From the NCBI RefSeq assembly GCF_000750955.1, contig NZ_CCEJ010000007.1, positions 62,001 to 126,000 on the forward strand: DNA of 64,000 nt. The letters are read 5' to 3'. Source of the stretch: Criblamydia sequanensis CRIB-18. Its GTDB lineage: Bacteria; Chlamydiota; Chlamydiia; Chlamydiales; Criblamydiaceae. Of this stretch, positions 33,536-43,387 are shown piece by piece. Within the stretch, counting starts at the first letter, position 1; every line of letters begins with the position of its first letter. The notes beneath the pieces were generated by a model, which had not been told where the DNA came from, searched no databases, and saw only the letters and a list, made by a program, of their open reading frames with translations. A program made the translations under genes and the position numbers.

Positions 33536-36448
33536 TTATTCCACAAAAAGAAAGAGTGTAAGAGCTTCATTATCTTCAATGCTTAAGATCTCTTCAAAAT
33601 CTTGCACGCGTTCATTATGTATGCTGATAACGGCTTTTCCAAAAAGATGGATTAAATTTTTTAAATCCACCTCATTACTAAGACCTGTTGAAACACCAAG
33701 AATAACATCATAATTCGGCGCTAAACGTAAAAGAAGTTCTTTAAAACGATTAGAAAGTAAAAGTTCGTTGCTATAGCGAGTGATTCCATTCGCGGGGATA
33801 AAATGATACCCATCCTTATTTAAAATCGGAGCTGTTTGACTCTCCCCTAAAAGGTAGGCATACAGCCCATCCTCATTTGAGGCTTGACTAAAGCTAAGAT
33901 CCATAACAAGAACCTTTTTTCCAATTTTTTTTAAAAGTTTAGCCAAGCTTTCACTATAATCCACGTAGTTGCCCATGGACAGAAGCAAAGTTTTTTTCGG
34001 CGTCTCAATCTCTGCAAAAGAAAGAACCTGTCTAAGGGCCAGAAGATTCTCATCGGATAGCTCTGATGTATTTAAAGCATCTTTTAATCTAAAAGGTCCG
34101 GCGACTTTTTTATGGGCTCCTTGCAAATTTTTCATAGAGAGACGAAGTCCCATAAAACCTTCATAGCAGACAAATGAAATCAGAGATAAACTTCCCCCAA
34201 AAAGAAATCCTATAAGTCCATATATAAAAAGTGCAGGAGGTTTTGGTGTATTTGCAGCAAACGCAAGATCGACCGGATGAGATTTCGTCAGCTCCAGATT
34301 CATAGCGATATTTTTAGATTCAACCATTTGAGAGATTTGCCTCCCGAATAATTTTGCGGAATCCACTTGATATTGAACTAAAATATCGGCTACCCACGTT
34401 TTTGGAACATTGGCCATTTCTTTTTGAATAGATTTTAAATGCTCACTGATGAGTTCTTTTTCTTTTTCCAAGTTATGGATACGGCTTTCCGTATAGTCTT
34501 TTAATTGTTTTTCTAATAACAGAATGCTTTGTTGATAAAGGACAAAGACCGTCTCTTTTAGGTTTAAAATTTTATCTTTTAAAAGTTCTGTTTTTAAGCT
34601 AAGCCATGAAACTATTTGTGATAGGTGCTTTTCAAAACAATTTCTTGTAAAATCTAATTCTTGTTTAATCCGTTCCTGTTCTTTATGGCTTCTATTAGAT
34701 TCATCTTTTAGATCAAGAAGAAGCCTATTATAGCGGCTTAGCATGTCAGAGGAGACAATATCGTTTGTCATGGAAATTAAGGGACCAAGCTCAGTTGCTT
34801 CATTGCTGACACAGTCTGAAATGAAGAGTTGCTGTTGGAGATCGCTTTGGGTTTCCTTAAGGTCTTCATGCAAAATTTCAAGAAGATTTTCAGCCATGCT
34901 TAGAGTTAAACCATTAAATTCTTTGCTTTCATTGGTTTGATAAATAATTCTTTCCTCGACCGTTTTTTCTTGCACGGTATGAAACTGGATAAGATTGGAG
35001 AGATAGGAAATGAATTTATCCTTTAAGGGAAGAAAAGAATTTAAGTTGTTTTGATTTTTAGATTCCTTTTTTAAGGTAAGAAGCTGTTTATACCAGTTTA
35101 AAATTTGTGTGGATTCTATGGATTCAAAAAACTCATCTGAAAAAGGGTTTAAGTGCCTGTCATCTTTAAAAGAATCTTTAATTTTTTGAAGACCTGCTAT
35201 GGTATTTCGTATTTTATCTAAATTTTTAATGTGGTTTGCAAGCTCTAGGCTGCTTATTTCGGTTTGCTTATTTTTATTGATACTTTGCAAAGCTTCATCG
35301 GATTTCATTTTCAGATGACGCATTTCTCCAAGCAACGTATTGATGATCTGTGAATCCCCGTGTGAGTTATACGGGTCGTAATAGGCAAGATCTCCTTCGC
35401 TTAATTCTTTTAATCTATTAATTTCAAGCAAAAGGGCATAATCTTTTTGTTTTAAATCAAATTGCTTTGTAACAAGAAATCGCATGGCATCTTCCCCTTT
35501 AGGAAAGCCGCTTAGAGAGACATGCGATTCAAGTTCCCGGGCATAAGAATCTAAAACTTCTTTTAGTGAAATGGATTCTTCCTGTTGTCTTTTTTTTAAA
35601 TATTGAAGTTGGGATTTAGAAAGCTTATCACTTTTTTCTTGCTGGTACTTGATGTAAGCATCCATCAAAGTATCTAAAAAAAGGACCGCCGTTTTTCTTA
35701 GTGGGTAAGTAAAGCTTAAGTTTACAAGTTTTTTGTCTTTAAGGTCAGGTTTAGCTTCAAGAAGAGTTGAGAACTGTTTGACTAAAACGTGAGTCGGCGT
35801 TAGCAAGATAAATTTTAAATTGGCAAGTTCGCTTTCATCTAGCAGATCCAAAGTAAAGGAAAAATCTTTTGTGAAAAGAGGTTTTCCAAAATGACCCTCA
35901 TAAGTTTCATTTTCCTCTTCATTTTTAAGCTCGTAAGCATTTCCTCCAAGAAAGCTAAATTTCAGCTTCAGAGACTTTTCTAAAGAGAAAATGACTTCCC
36001 GTACATCCACGGCTTTTGAATCTTCTTTGAATTGAGGTTTAATTTTACTTATAAGGCTGGATAACTCTATTTTTAAGTTATTGGCTACCGTTTCAAAAAG
36101 AGCCTCTTTAGGGCTTTTCGTGATTAGGCTTACTTGTAAATTAAGTTCTTTGATAACTCTTTCAATCAAAAATCGAGATTTAAAAAAACTGATGGCTTTA
36201 TTTTGATCGCTGCTTGTGAAAGAAGAAAGAGAAAGATTTGCCATACGGCCATCGGACTGAGTTTGACCTTCTTCACGAAACAAGGCTTCAGCGACAAACC
36301 TAAGAGGCTTCATGCTGCCATAGGCGATGCCAAGGCTTGCAAAGATTAAAGCTATGAATGCTATCTTAAACCGGTATTTCCTAATTATGGCTATAAAATC
36401 AAAAATCGATACATTTATTTCCTTATTATCTTTTGATTCAAAGCTCAT
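33536..36448 (-). CDS. Wzc-like polysaccharide chain-length determinant with degenerate kinase domain
   Basis: The protein has 970 residues. Membrane helices lie at about 29-46 and 737-760 and bracket a very long coiled-coil periplasmic region (about 280-720), as in Wzz/Wzc co-polymerases. The N-terminal Wzz domain starts with KEINVSIFDFIAIIRKYRFK. The C-terminal domain has the fold order of a BY-kinase (strand, loop, helix, then KKVLVMDLSFSQ as Walker A' equivalent). The expected Walker A loop with GKS reads LLLSMGNYVDYSESLAKL around Met825, so ATP binding is probably lost, and no Tyr cluster is seen at the end. It may act as a passive scaffold with the Wza-type channel. It has 8 bases to the upstream gene; same operon. 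Confidence 0.75.
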   Translation of the reverse strand: MSFESKDNKEINVSIFDFIAIIRKYRFKIAFIALIFASLGIAYGSMKPLRFVAEALFREEGQTQSDGRMANLSLSSFTSSDQNKAISFFKSRFLIERVIKELNLQVSLITKSPKEALFETVANNLKIELSSLISKIKPQFKEDSKAVDVREVIFSLEKSLKLKFSFLGGNAYELKNEEENETYEGHFGKPLFTKDFSFTLDLLDESELANLKFILLTPTHVLVKQFSTLLEAKPDLKDKKLVNLSFTYPLRKTAVLFLDTLMDAYIKYQQEKSDKLSKSQLQYLKKRQQEESISLKEVLDSYARELESHVSLSGFPKGEDAMRFLVTKQFDLKQKDYALLLEINRLKELSEGDLAYYDPYNSHGDSQIINTLLGEMRHLKMKSDEALQSINKNKQTEISSLELANHIKNLDKIRNTIAGLQKIKDSFKDDRHLNPFSDEFFESIESTQILNWYKQLLTLKKESKNQNNLNSFLPLKDKFISYLSNLIQFHTVQEKTVEERIIYQTNESKEFNGLTLSMAENLLEILHEDLKETQSDLQQQLFISDCVSNEATELGPLISMTNDIVSSDMLSRYNRLLLDLKDESNRSHKEQERIKQELDFTRNCFEKHLSQIVSWLSLKTELLKDKILNLKETVFVLYQQSILLLEKQLKDYTESRIHNLEKEKELISEHLKSIQKEMANVPKTWVADILVQYQVDSAKLFGRQISQMVESKNIAMNLELTKSHPVDLAFAANTPKPPALFIYGLIGFLFGGSLSLISFVCYEGFMGLRLSMKNLQGAHKKVAGPFRLKDALNTSELSDENLLALRQVLSFAEIETPKKTLLLSMGNYVDYSESLAKLLKKIGKKVLVMDLSFSQASNEDGLYAYLLGESQTAPILNKDGYHFIPANGITRYSNELLLSNRFKELLLRLAPNYDVILGVSTGLSNEVDLKNLIHLFGKAVISIHNERVQDFEEILSIEDNEALTLFLFVE

Positions 36449-36456
36449 AAAAATTC

Positions 36457-37515
36457 CTAGTTCGTTAACCTATAAAGTCCATATCCTGCTTGAATTCCGG
36501 TCACACTTGGCAGTAACTGATCGATGAATCGATTCCATCTAGTGAGCGGCGTTTCAGAGACGTAAACCGTATCTCCGGGAATCAGCAACAGACTGTCGTT
36601 CGGGAGGTGGATGATGTGCTCCCAGCAAAGAGTGTAGATTTTAGGGCAAGGAAGGTTTCCTCTGATGACTTGAATGTTTCTTTTATCTCCTGTAAAGGGA
36701 ATCCCATGGGCGGAAACAAGAGCTTCCCTAAGGGAAATAAAACCGTAAGGAACTTCGACAGGCTTTGGTAAACCCACTTCTCCCATGACCATGACTAAGC
36801 TATCTGACGGAGCTGCGATAAATATTTTGTCCCCTCCTCGCATTACGATGTTTTGAGACATATCGCCTTCATGAATGAGTTTGTGAAGATCTATGCCTAG
36901 TTGGCAACCGTCTCGAACGACATAACTATTATAGAAATTAGCATTAGGTGGAATTTTTGCATGAGCTATGACCTCATAAAGTCTCATTCTGCCATCTACA
37001 GGGACGGCATCGGTTGCTACAAGGCCTGTAAGTTCTACTTTTTTTGCCCGCCTCATTTTATAGTTTACAAATACTTCGGTGTCTCTAATTTGATTGCGAA
37101 ACTCGTTTTGTATTTTAATTCGAGCTTCTTCGAGGGTAAGGCCTGCTATCAAAACCGGGGGGATATCCGGAAGATCAACCCTTCCATTGTTCACACGAAA
37201 TCCCCCAACCGTATCATTGATGAATTGGATAGATTCCATGAGATCTTTTCTTGTCGGATGATACACCGCTATGATGAGAGTATCGTTCTCATCGATGACA
37301 TCTTTAAATTCATACATGGCCTCGCAAGGGACCTCCTCTAATGGGATTCCTTGCATTTCCAAAATCGCAAGCTTGCCTTCTTTGATTTTATAGGAATCAA
37401 TCACAAATTCATCCGCGCCGAATCTTGAAAAGTCTCGAACCTTTTGACAGCAACCTGTCAAAGAAAAAAGTAAAAAGAGAAAAACAATAGGAGATAATCG
37501 ATGATGGTTTAACAT
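36457..37515 (-). CDS. Wza-type polysaccharide export lipoprotein
   Basis: The protein has 352 residues with a lipobox LTGC (Cys22) after a hydrophobic signal, so it is an outer-membrane lipoprotein. The Poly_export domain is seen in DTLIIAVYHPTRKDL, GFRVNNGRVDLPDIPPVLIAGLTLEEARIKI (typical 'v...G.i.lP.ig.v.v.GlT..EA'), and FVNYKMRRAKKVELTG. Two SLBB-like segments follow (about 170-230 and 245-300), ending in LIPGDTVYVSETP. It should form the outer channel for an exopolysaccharide, partnered with the Wzc-like gene downstream. The synthesis genes that would feed it are not in this cluster. It follows metK by 22 bases. Confidence 0.85.
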   Translation of the reverse strand: MLNHHRLSPIVFLFLLFSLTGCCQKVRDFSRFGADEFVIDSYKIKEGKLAILEMQGIPLEEVPCEAMYEFKDVIDENDTLIIAVYHPTRKDLMESIQFINDTVGGFRVNNGRVDLPDIPPVLIAGLTLEEARIKIQNEFRNQIRDTEVFVNYKMRRAKKVELTGLVATDAVPVDGRMRLYEVIAHAKIPPNANFYNSYVVRDGCQLGIDLHKLIHEGDMSQNIVMRGGDKIFIAAPSDSLVMVMGEVGLPKPVEVPYGFISLREALVSAHGIPFTGDKRNIQVIRGNLPCPKIYTLCWEHIIHLPNDSLLLIPGDTVYVSETPLTRWNRFIDQLLPSVTGIQAGYGLYRLTN

Positions 37516-37537
37516 GTTTTATTGAATGCCTAAAAGG

Positions 37538-38710
37538 TTAATGCGTGAAAGAGCGATGCTTGATAGCTTCTTTTAAGTTTTCGATTTTATCTACTTGTTC
37601 CCAGCTAAATTCTTTTTCCGATCTGCCAAAATGACCTCCAAAAGCAGTTTTTTTATAGATAGGCCGTTTAAGGTCCAGCATATCAATAATGCCTTGTGGA
37701 GATAAATTAAATACTAAGGGGATGGCTTCCGCAATAAGGTTCTCATCGACCTTGCCTGTTCCAAAAGTATCGACTTTGATGGAAATAGGATGAGATACTC
37801 CGATAGCATAGGAAAGCTGGACTTCGCATCGTTTGGCCAATTTTGCCGCTATAATGTGTTTAGCGACATACCTTGCAGCATAGGATGCTGATCGATCAAC
37901 TTTTGTTGGATCCTTGCCGGAAAAAGCCCCGCCGCCATGCCGTCCCATTCCCCCGTAGGTATCTACAATAATTTTACGGCCTGTAAGGCCAGTATCGCCA
38001 ACCGGTCCGCCTATGACAAATCTTCCTGTCGGGTTAATAAAAAATTGCGTATTGCTATCAATAAATCCGGATGGCGCAATTTCTTCAGTGAGCCGCTTTA
38101 AATCACGGGTTAGAATTTCTTGTTTTACATCGGGAGAATGCTGCGTAGAAATGACAACCGAATGAAGCCTTTTCGGTTTATGGGCGTTGTCATATTCGAT
38201 AGTCACTTGCGATTTGGCGTCAGGCTTTAGATAATTAAGCTCAGAGCTTTCCCTAAGGGATTTTAGTTTTCTTACGATAGCATGAGCCAGCATAATAGGC
38301 ATAGGCATAAGTTCAGGGGTCTCATCGCAAGCATAGCCGAACATGATGCCTTGGTCGCCGGCTCCTAATTCTTTAGAGGAAGTTTTATCAACCCCTACTG
38401 CAATATCTTGAGACTGTTGATGAATGCTTGTTAAAACAGCGCAAGATTTATAATCAAAACCAAGAGAGGGATCGTCATAACCTATTTCTCTAATTGTTTC
38501 TCTTGCTACGGCTTGAAAATCAACAATGGCTTTTGTGGTTACTTCTCCGGCTAATACGACAAGGCCAAGACCGACAAGGGCTTCACAAGCAACTCTTGAG
38601 TCTTTGTCCTGACTTAAACAGGCATCTAAAATGGCATCAGAGATTTGATCTGCGATTTTATCCGGGTGTCCGACAGACACGGATTCTGAAGTGAATAAAT
38701 AATGCGTCAT
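37538..38710 (-). CDS. metK: S-adenosylmethionine synthetase
   Basis: It makes SAM from Met and ATP in the cytoplasm. The start is the ATG at 38710 (GGTGG 5 bases upstream) rather than the GTG three codons earlier. Family signatures are all present: [20 protein letters not shown] at the N-terminus, [21 protein letters not shown] and [16 protein letters not shown]. The length (390) is standard. Chlamydia trachomatis lacks metK and imports SAM, so this organism is less dependent on the host here. SAM would also serve the SET protein. It heads a run with the Wza-type, Wzc-like and PLC-like genes. Confidence 0.97.
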   Translation of the reverse strand: MTHYLFTSESVSVGHPDKIADQISDAILDACLSQDKDSRVACEALVGLGLVVLAGEVTTKAIVDFQAVARETIREIGYDDPSLGFDYKSCAVLTSIHQQSQDIAVGVDKTSSKELGAGDQGIMFGYACDETPELMPMPIMLAHAIVRKLKSLRESSELNYLKPDAKSQVTIEYDNAHKPKRLHSVVISTQHSPDVKQEILTRDLKRLTEEIAPSGFIDSNTQFFINPTGRFVIGGPVGDTGLTGRKIIVDTYGGMGRHGGGAFSGKDPTKVDRSASYAARYVAKHIIAAKLAKRCEVQLSYAIGVSHPISIKVDTFGTGKVDENLIAEAIPLVFNLSPQGIIDMLDLKRPIYKKTAFGGHFGRSEKEFSWEQVDKIENLKEAIKHRSFTH

Positions 38711-38837
38711 GCGAGCCACCGATAAAATACTATAGAACCAATAAAAAAAGTTTGCGTTATTAGTTTTTAAGCTAAAATTTTTAATATAAAAAATTAAAAA
38801 ATATAATGTTCTTTAAGCAAGATTGACTTAGCTAACA

Positions 38838-38868
38838 GAAAAACAAGCTCCTTTTTTAAGGGAGAGCC
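38838..38868 (-). terminator. Terminator of the 38932 gene
   Basis: A stem with CTCC and AAGGGAG arms lies at 38846-38867, and a T-rich stretch follows it on the minus strand. It lies about 65 bases past the stop of the secreted protein and before metK. Confidence 0.6.
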
Positions 38869-38931
38869 AAGATGTTTTTAAGTTAGAAATGAAACTATAT
38901 AGGCGTCAGACTAATTTAAGCAAGTTTGGCT

Positions 38932-39570
38932 TTACTTTTTTTCAAGAAGCAAGAAAACGTATTGCAAACAATCTTCTTGCAAGCTTTCGTCTTCTATTTG
39001 TATTTCAAAAGAAAGGGATTTATCATAGTAATTATAAAAGGGATGGCTTAAATTCATGCGGATTTCATAGTCGCAGCCATTTTTTTTGCCAATAAGCAGG
39101 GCATCTCTTACAAAATTTTCTTGACCCTTCTCTTTTATAAAACAAATGTAATCTTGGATGGATTCAACAAAAGAGGTCAATCTGGGGTGCTCGTTTATCG
39201 AAAGAAGCCATGGCAATAAATTCCTTAAAACTAAAACCAAGCGATTGCAATCACGGCCTTCATGCCTTATTTGCGCAAATTCTGCTTGAAAGACGTCCGT
39301 ATCAGGGCTGCCGGGATCTAAAACTACACCAAGCTCGCCATAATAACTATTTTGAGGGGACTCTTCATAAATTTCGGCAAAGTCCTCATTTTCTTTTATA
39401 GGCGTCTCAAGATTAACTGCTTGCTCCTCGCTTTTTTCAGGAACAATCTCTTTGATTTCAACTGTTTTTCCAATTTGATTTTGAGTTTTGGTTAATATGG
39501 AATAAGCCGAAAGCTCAGCCATAAAACAGCAAAGAAAAGAGAAGCTTAAGATAAATGGAGCGAATTTCAT
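38932..39570 (-). CDS. Hypothetical secreted 212-residue protein
   Basis: A clear signal peptide (MKFAPFILSFSFLCCFMAELSA) is followed by an acidic, low-complexity stretch (about 40-80, many Glu) and then a mixed alpha/beta domain with several Cys (DCNRLVLVL, YICFI, NGCDYEIRM). The last segment, FEIQIEDESLQEDCLQYVFLLLEKK, is probably a strand plus helix. No family is recognised. It lies between the aas gene and metK, with its own terminator. Confidence 0.6.
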   Translation of the reverse strand: MKFAPFILSFSFLCCFMAELSAYSILTKTQNQIGKTVEIKEIVPEKSEEQAVNLETPIKENEDFAEIYEESPQNSYYGELGVVLDPGSPDTDVFQAEFAQIRHEGRDCNRLVLVLRNLLPWLLSINEHPRLTSFVESIQDYICFIKEKGQENFVRDALLIGKKNGCDYEIRMNLSHPFYNYYDKSLSFEIQIEDESLQEDCLQYVFLLLEKK

Positions 39571-39612
39571 AAAGATCCTGTTGTTCTCATTCTATTTAAC
39601 TTTCCCTTGAAA

Positions 39613-41886
39613 TTAATGATTTCCGGCTAGTTTCTTCAACTCCGCAAAATCAATTTTCCCGGAATTTGTCATAGGAAGCTTATTTAATTTCAAAAATTCA
39701 AATTGCCCATTAGATGGAAAAAGCCCGTTTTTTTCAAGAGTTCCGTTGACTTTCATGTGATCCAATTTTTCTTGAGTGTGGACAAGAATGATTTTTTCTC
39801 CCTTTATTTGATCACTCACGCTAGTCAATGCGAAGCTATAGGGTTCTGCGTCAAACTCTTCGTGAAGAAGATCTTCTATGGTATGAAAAGGGATAAAAAA
39901 CTCTCCGCATTTCAAGAATCTTGTTTTACGGTCGATGATTGTGACAAAATCATGTTCATCCATACAAGCTACATCTTGTGTGATAAACCAGCCATCTCGA
40001 AAAGCGTCGTGGCCCGCATCTTTTTCCATGGCATAGCCTTTCATAAGATTAGGTCCTTTAGCAAGAAGAAGCCCTGCATTTCCACGAGGAACTTCTTTAA
40101 AGGTGAGGGGATCAACGACTTTAACCATAACTCCTGGAATCGGTTGTCCGACCGACCCTTTTTGAGAACCTTGTTGATAGATTCCTGGCAATCGAACATC
40201 GAGGGTGTTGGTTGTAATAATTCCTGACATTTCAGCAGTCCCGTAACCTTCCATCGGTTGAATTCCAAATCTTTCTTTAAACCTAGAAGCGATTTTTTCA
40301 TTCAGTTTTTCTCCGGCAGTCAAGACAAACCTGAGAGAGCCAAAACTATCCGGGTTGACATGCTCTAAATAATAGCGAAGAATAGAGGGGGTTGTCCAAA
40401 GCATCGTGATTTTTAATTTTTTTACAAGCTTTGCGGTTGTTTTGGCATCAAGAAAAGAGGGGGTAAAAACAAGCGGAAGCCCGTGGTTTAAGCCTATCCA
40501 CATGGCTATGTACCCGAAGCTGTTTGAAATGTCTAAAGCTAAAAGCAATTTATCTTTCGCGCTAGTTGATGGAATGACTTGCGAGACCGATTCAACATTT
40601 GAAGAAACATTAAAATGAGAAAGAGAGACAGCTTTTGGCCTATCCATGGCGCCGCTTGTAAATTGGATGGAAAGAATATCTTCGATTCCGGGAGATTTAT
40701 TTGAGCCGGAGATCTTTTCAAGGGTTGTCGTCGGGAAGATAAGACCCATAACACTTGAGCTTAAGCGATGGCGAAGTTTAACCTGGCTCATGATATCTTC
40801 AATAAATGCCACTTCTTTATCTTCCAAGGCTTCAAAATTTTTCTGATAAAGGTCTTTTGTTGTGATGATAAGCTCAGGCTTTAAAGAAGTCATAATTTGA
40901 TCAAGCGCCGCCGAATCAAAATTAGAGCTTAGGTTGATAGAAGTTTTTCCTGAGATAGAAATAGATAAATTTAAGAGAACTTCTCCTAAACTTTCAGGAA
41001 GCATAACCCCTATTAGTTTTTTTTCAAGCCATCGATTTTTTAAGATGCGCCCAAGGGAGATGGCCCTGCTAAGAATTGAAATTCTTGAATGTTTCTTTTC
41101 ATGTTCATCGACAAGCGATAAAGCCCAAGGAGCTCTCCAGACGCTTCTTATAAAATGCAAGTAAATAGGAACTTCATCATCTTTTCTACTCTCCCAAGCT
41201 TCGCAGCCTAATTTTCGGATGGTTCTTCTAATTTGGACAAGGGAGGCTTCCGGGGGAAGCGGCTTTCCAATAAGCATCGTCATAGGGTGAGGGATATTCT
41301 GCGGTCTTCTCGGGATATAGCGCCCCCCCTTTGGTGACAAGACTGTTCCCCAGACTCTATCCAGGTAAATCGGAATGATAGGAGCTGTCTGACCTTCCAT
41401 AATTTCTTGAATATCATCACTGAAAGGCTGCATCATTCCTGTTCTTGAAACTTGTCTTTCAGGGAAAACACAGACCAGATGGCCTCTTTTAAGATGTCTT
41501 GCGGCAGCTTTTAAAGCTATTTTAACCTGCTCCGGTTCTTCGTCAAAAGGGACAGGGATTGCGTCCATGGCAAGAGCAAAGGGCTTAAGCCACCACTTGG
41601 CAAAATGTTTGTGGCTGAGTAAAAAACGGACCGGCCTATCAACTGAGGCTAATACAAAAAAAGCATCTAGCGCCGATAAGTGGTTGGAAACAAGCAGGGC
41701 CCCTCCCTCTTTCGGAATATTTTCTTCCCCTATAATTCGTATTTTATAAAAGGTATTTGTCAAGATAACAAAAACAAGCCGAGTGAGGGCTTCCGGCAAA
41801 AGTTTAATGGACCAAATAGTGGCCCCTACAACAAAAATAGAGGAGGCGATTAAAGTTTCTTTAAGGTCAAGACCAAGATATGCCAT
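39613..41886 (-). CDS. aas: Bifunctional acyltransferase / acyl-ACP synthetase (Aas), probably fused to the upstream transporter in the intact gene
   Basis: The protein has 757 residues. The N-terminus holds one or two membrane helices (about 10-42), which look like the last helices of an LplT-type transporter. The PlsC domain follows, with NHLSALD (His69 and Asp74 are the HxxxxD pair) and FPERQVSRTG. After about residue 270 an AMP-binding domain begins: FTSGAMDRPKAV (P-loop, changed from SGTTG-PKG), GYGTAEMSG, and DGWFITQDVACMDEHDF near the end. Aas re-acylates lysophospholipids using fatty acids it activates itself. This frame overlaps the transporter frame by 37 bases, and joining them needs a single base change. 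ATG 41886 has no ribosome site, which fits a broken fusion. Confidence 0.85.
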   Translation of the reverse strand: MAYLGLDLKETLIASSIFVVGATIWSIKLLPEALTRLVFVILTNTFYKIRIIGEENIPKEGGALLVSNHLSALDAFFVLASVDRPVRFLLSHKHFAKWWLKPFALAMDAIPVPFDEEPEQVKIALKAAARHLKRGHLVCVFPERQVSRTGMMQPFSDDIQEIMEGQTAPIIPIYLDRVWGTVLSPKGGRYIPRRPQNIPHPMTMLIGKPLPPEASLVQIRRTIRKLGCEAWESRKDDEVPIYLHFIRSVWRAPWALSLVDEHEKKHSRISILSRAISLGRILKNRWLEKKLIGVMLPESLGEVLLNLSISISGKTSINLSSNFDSAALDQIMTSLKPELIITTKDLYQKNFEALEDKEVAFIEDIMSQVKLRHRLSSSVMGLIFPTTTLEKISGSNKSPGIEDILSIQFTSGAMDRPKAVSLSHFNVSSNVESVSQVIPSTSAKDKLLLALDISNSFGYIAMWIGLNHGLPLVFTPSFLDAKTTAKLVKKLKITMLWTTPSILRYYLEHVNPDSFGSLRFVLTAGEKLNEKIASRFKERFGIQPMEGYGTAEMSGIITTNTLDVRLPGIYQQGSQKGSVGQPIPGVMVKVVDPLTFKEVPRGNAGLLLAKGPNLMKGYAMEKDAGHDAFRDGWFITQDVACMDEHDFVTIIDRKTRFLKCGEFFIPFHTIEDLLHEEFDAEPYSFALTSVSDQIKGEKIILVHTQEKLDHMKVNGTLEKNGLFPSNGQFEFLKLNKLPMTNSGKIDFAELKKLAGNH

Positions 41887-43040
41887 AGCGGCAGGCGCCC
41901 TTTCATGCCCCCGATATTCAAGGCGTTGCTAAGGGCTATAACCGCTCCTCTTTCTCCGACAGGAGCTCTCCATTGCACAAGAGACTGCAGAGGAATAATC
42001 AGCATCCCTGAAAACATTCCCATGCAAATTAAAGTGGCTACTGTGCCGGGTATTTTAGGCTGCACTAAACCAAGAAAAGATGAAAGGATGGCAAATCCTA
42101 TTGCACCAAATGGGATAAGGCCGTATTCGATGCGGTCTTTTGAAATTTTTCCGCCGATAAGGGCTCCAAGCGCAATTCCAATGCCGTAAGAGGCTGGCGG
42201 CAAGCCTTGAAGAAGCTCCCCTTTTTCTAAATGCTTCACAAGTGTTTTTGCATAAACAAGGACGTTTTGTCCAAGCAAGCTAATGATAAACCAATAAAAG
42301 AAAGTGCCTAAAATGGCCAAGAGCAAAATTCGATCCGTCCACATTGCTCTTCCGGCATCTTTTAGAGTTTCTATAGATCCTTTGCTTTCTTTTTGCGCGG
42401 GTTCAACTTTTGGAACTAGGAAAGACATTGCGAATCCAATTAAGGACAATACAGATAGAATAACGGGACCTGTCCAGGAAAGATCGGGAGCAAGCCCTCC
42501 TTTGTCTAAGGCTAACATAATGGGGCCGAGGCCTGTGCCTGCTATGATGGCAATCATAGTCCACATTTCCATCAAGCCGTTTCCTTTCGATAATTTCTCG
42601 TAAGGAAGAATTTGAGGAAGGATTCCATACTTTGCCGGGCTGAATAAAGCGCTTTGCATGCCCATGGCGCCAAGAAGAATGTAGGGGAAGAGGAGTTCTG
42701 CGGGAATAAGGTATAGGCTTAAAGTGGCAAGAAGCATTAATAGGACTTCAAAGCCTTTCATGATAATAATCATGGATCTTTTGCTAAAGCGATCCGCTAA
42801 AGCACCTGCCGGGAAAGAAAATATCAGCATCGGGAAAAGGAAAACAAGGAGAGCGACTGTCGCTTTCATCTGGGAGGAGTATTCAAAAACTTCTTGGGCA
42901 AGAGGTTCTTGTAAAAGGGGTCTTGTGGCGAGAGTAAAGACCATGATCTTCCAGGCATTGTCATTAAATGCCCCGACAAATTGGGAAACAATGAGCCCAA
43001 AAAGAGACCCTCTTTGACTTGTCTTAAGTTTAGTTGACAT
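41850..43040 (-). CDS. lplT: LplT-like lysophospholipid transporter (MFS), C-terminally truncated by frameshift
   Basis: The protein has 396 residues. The start MSTKLKTSQRGSLFGLIVSQFVGAFNDNAWK is typical of LplT/MFS transporters of the Aas group. About ten membrane helices can be seen; the last (IALSNALNIGGM) ends abruptly in a polar, basic tail (KGRLPLWH) out of register with the family. The missing helices sit at the start of the downstream frame. LplT flips lysophospholipids into the cytoplasm for Aas. The intact gene is probably one polypeptide of about 1150 residues. A host-lipid salvage role fits an intracellular parasite. Confidence 0.8.
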   Translation of the reverse strand: MSTKLKTSQRGSLFGLIVSQFVGAFNDNAWKIMVFTLATRPLLQEPLAQEVFEYSSQMKATVALLVFLFPMLIFSFPAGALADRFSKRSMIIIMKGFEVLLMLLATLSLYLIPAELLFPYILLGAMGMQSALFSPAKYGILPQILPYEKLSKGNGLMEMWTMIAIIAGTGLGPIMLALDKGGLAPDLSWTGPVILSVLSLIGFAMSFLVPKVEPAQKESKGSIETLKDAGRAMWTDRILLLAILGTFFYWFIISLLGQNVLVYAKTLVKHLEKGELLQGLPPASYGIGIALGALIGGKISKDRIEYGLIPFGAIGFAILSSFLGLVQPKIPGTVATLICMGMFSGMLIIPLQSLVQWRAPVGERGAVIALSNALNIGGMKGRLPLWHILVLTLKKL

Positions 43041-43387
43041 GCTTATCCTAAAACAATTAAGTTTTCTAACGAGTATTCAAAAAATTTATTCAAGGTATTT
43101 GTTTATCGTTCCCAAAAAAAACTAATGGGTTCATTTTAAAATTTTTATTTATTATATTCCTAATAAAATAAAATTTTTGTCGAAATTCCTTTGATAAAGA
43201 ATTTATTATTTTAACTTGAATTTTCAAATTCAGCCCTTCACTATTGAAAGTGAAAAAAATATAAATCAGGTCTTAAATCATTCCTAAAGGTTGATTTTTC
43301 CCCTAATTTCAATGGACGCATCTTATGGTTCGACAAATTGCAGATATCATATCAGATTTAAAAATATTTTGCATGGAGGGTGATTAT
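43041..43387. other. Gene-free AT-rich gap between divergent genes
   Basis: The 347 bases lie between the lplT start (minus) and the start at 43388 (plus). The stretch is AT-rich, and promoters for both genes are expected. The only clear site is GGAGG at 43376-43380, 7 bases before ATG 43388. No structured RNA or repeat was seen. Confidence 0.5.
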
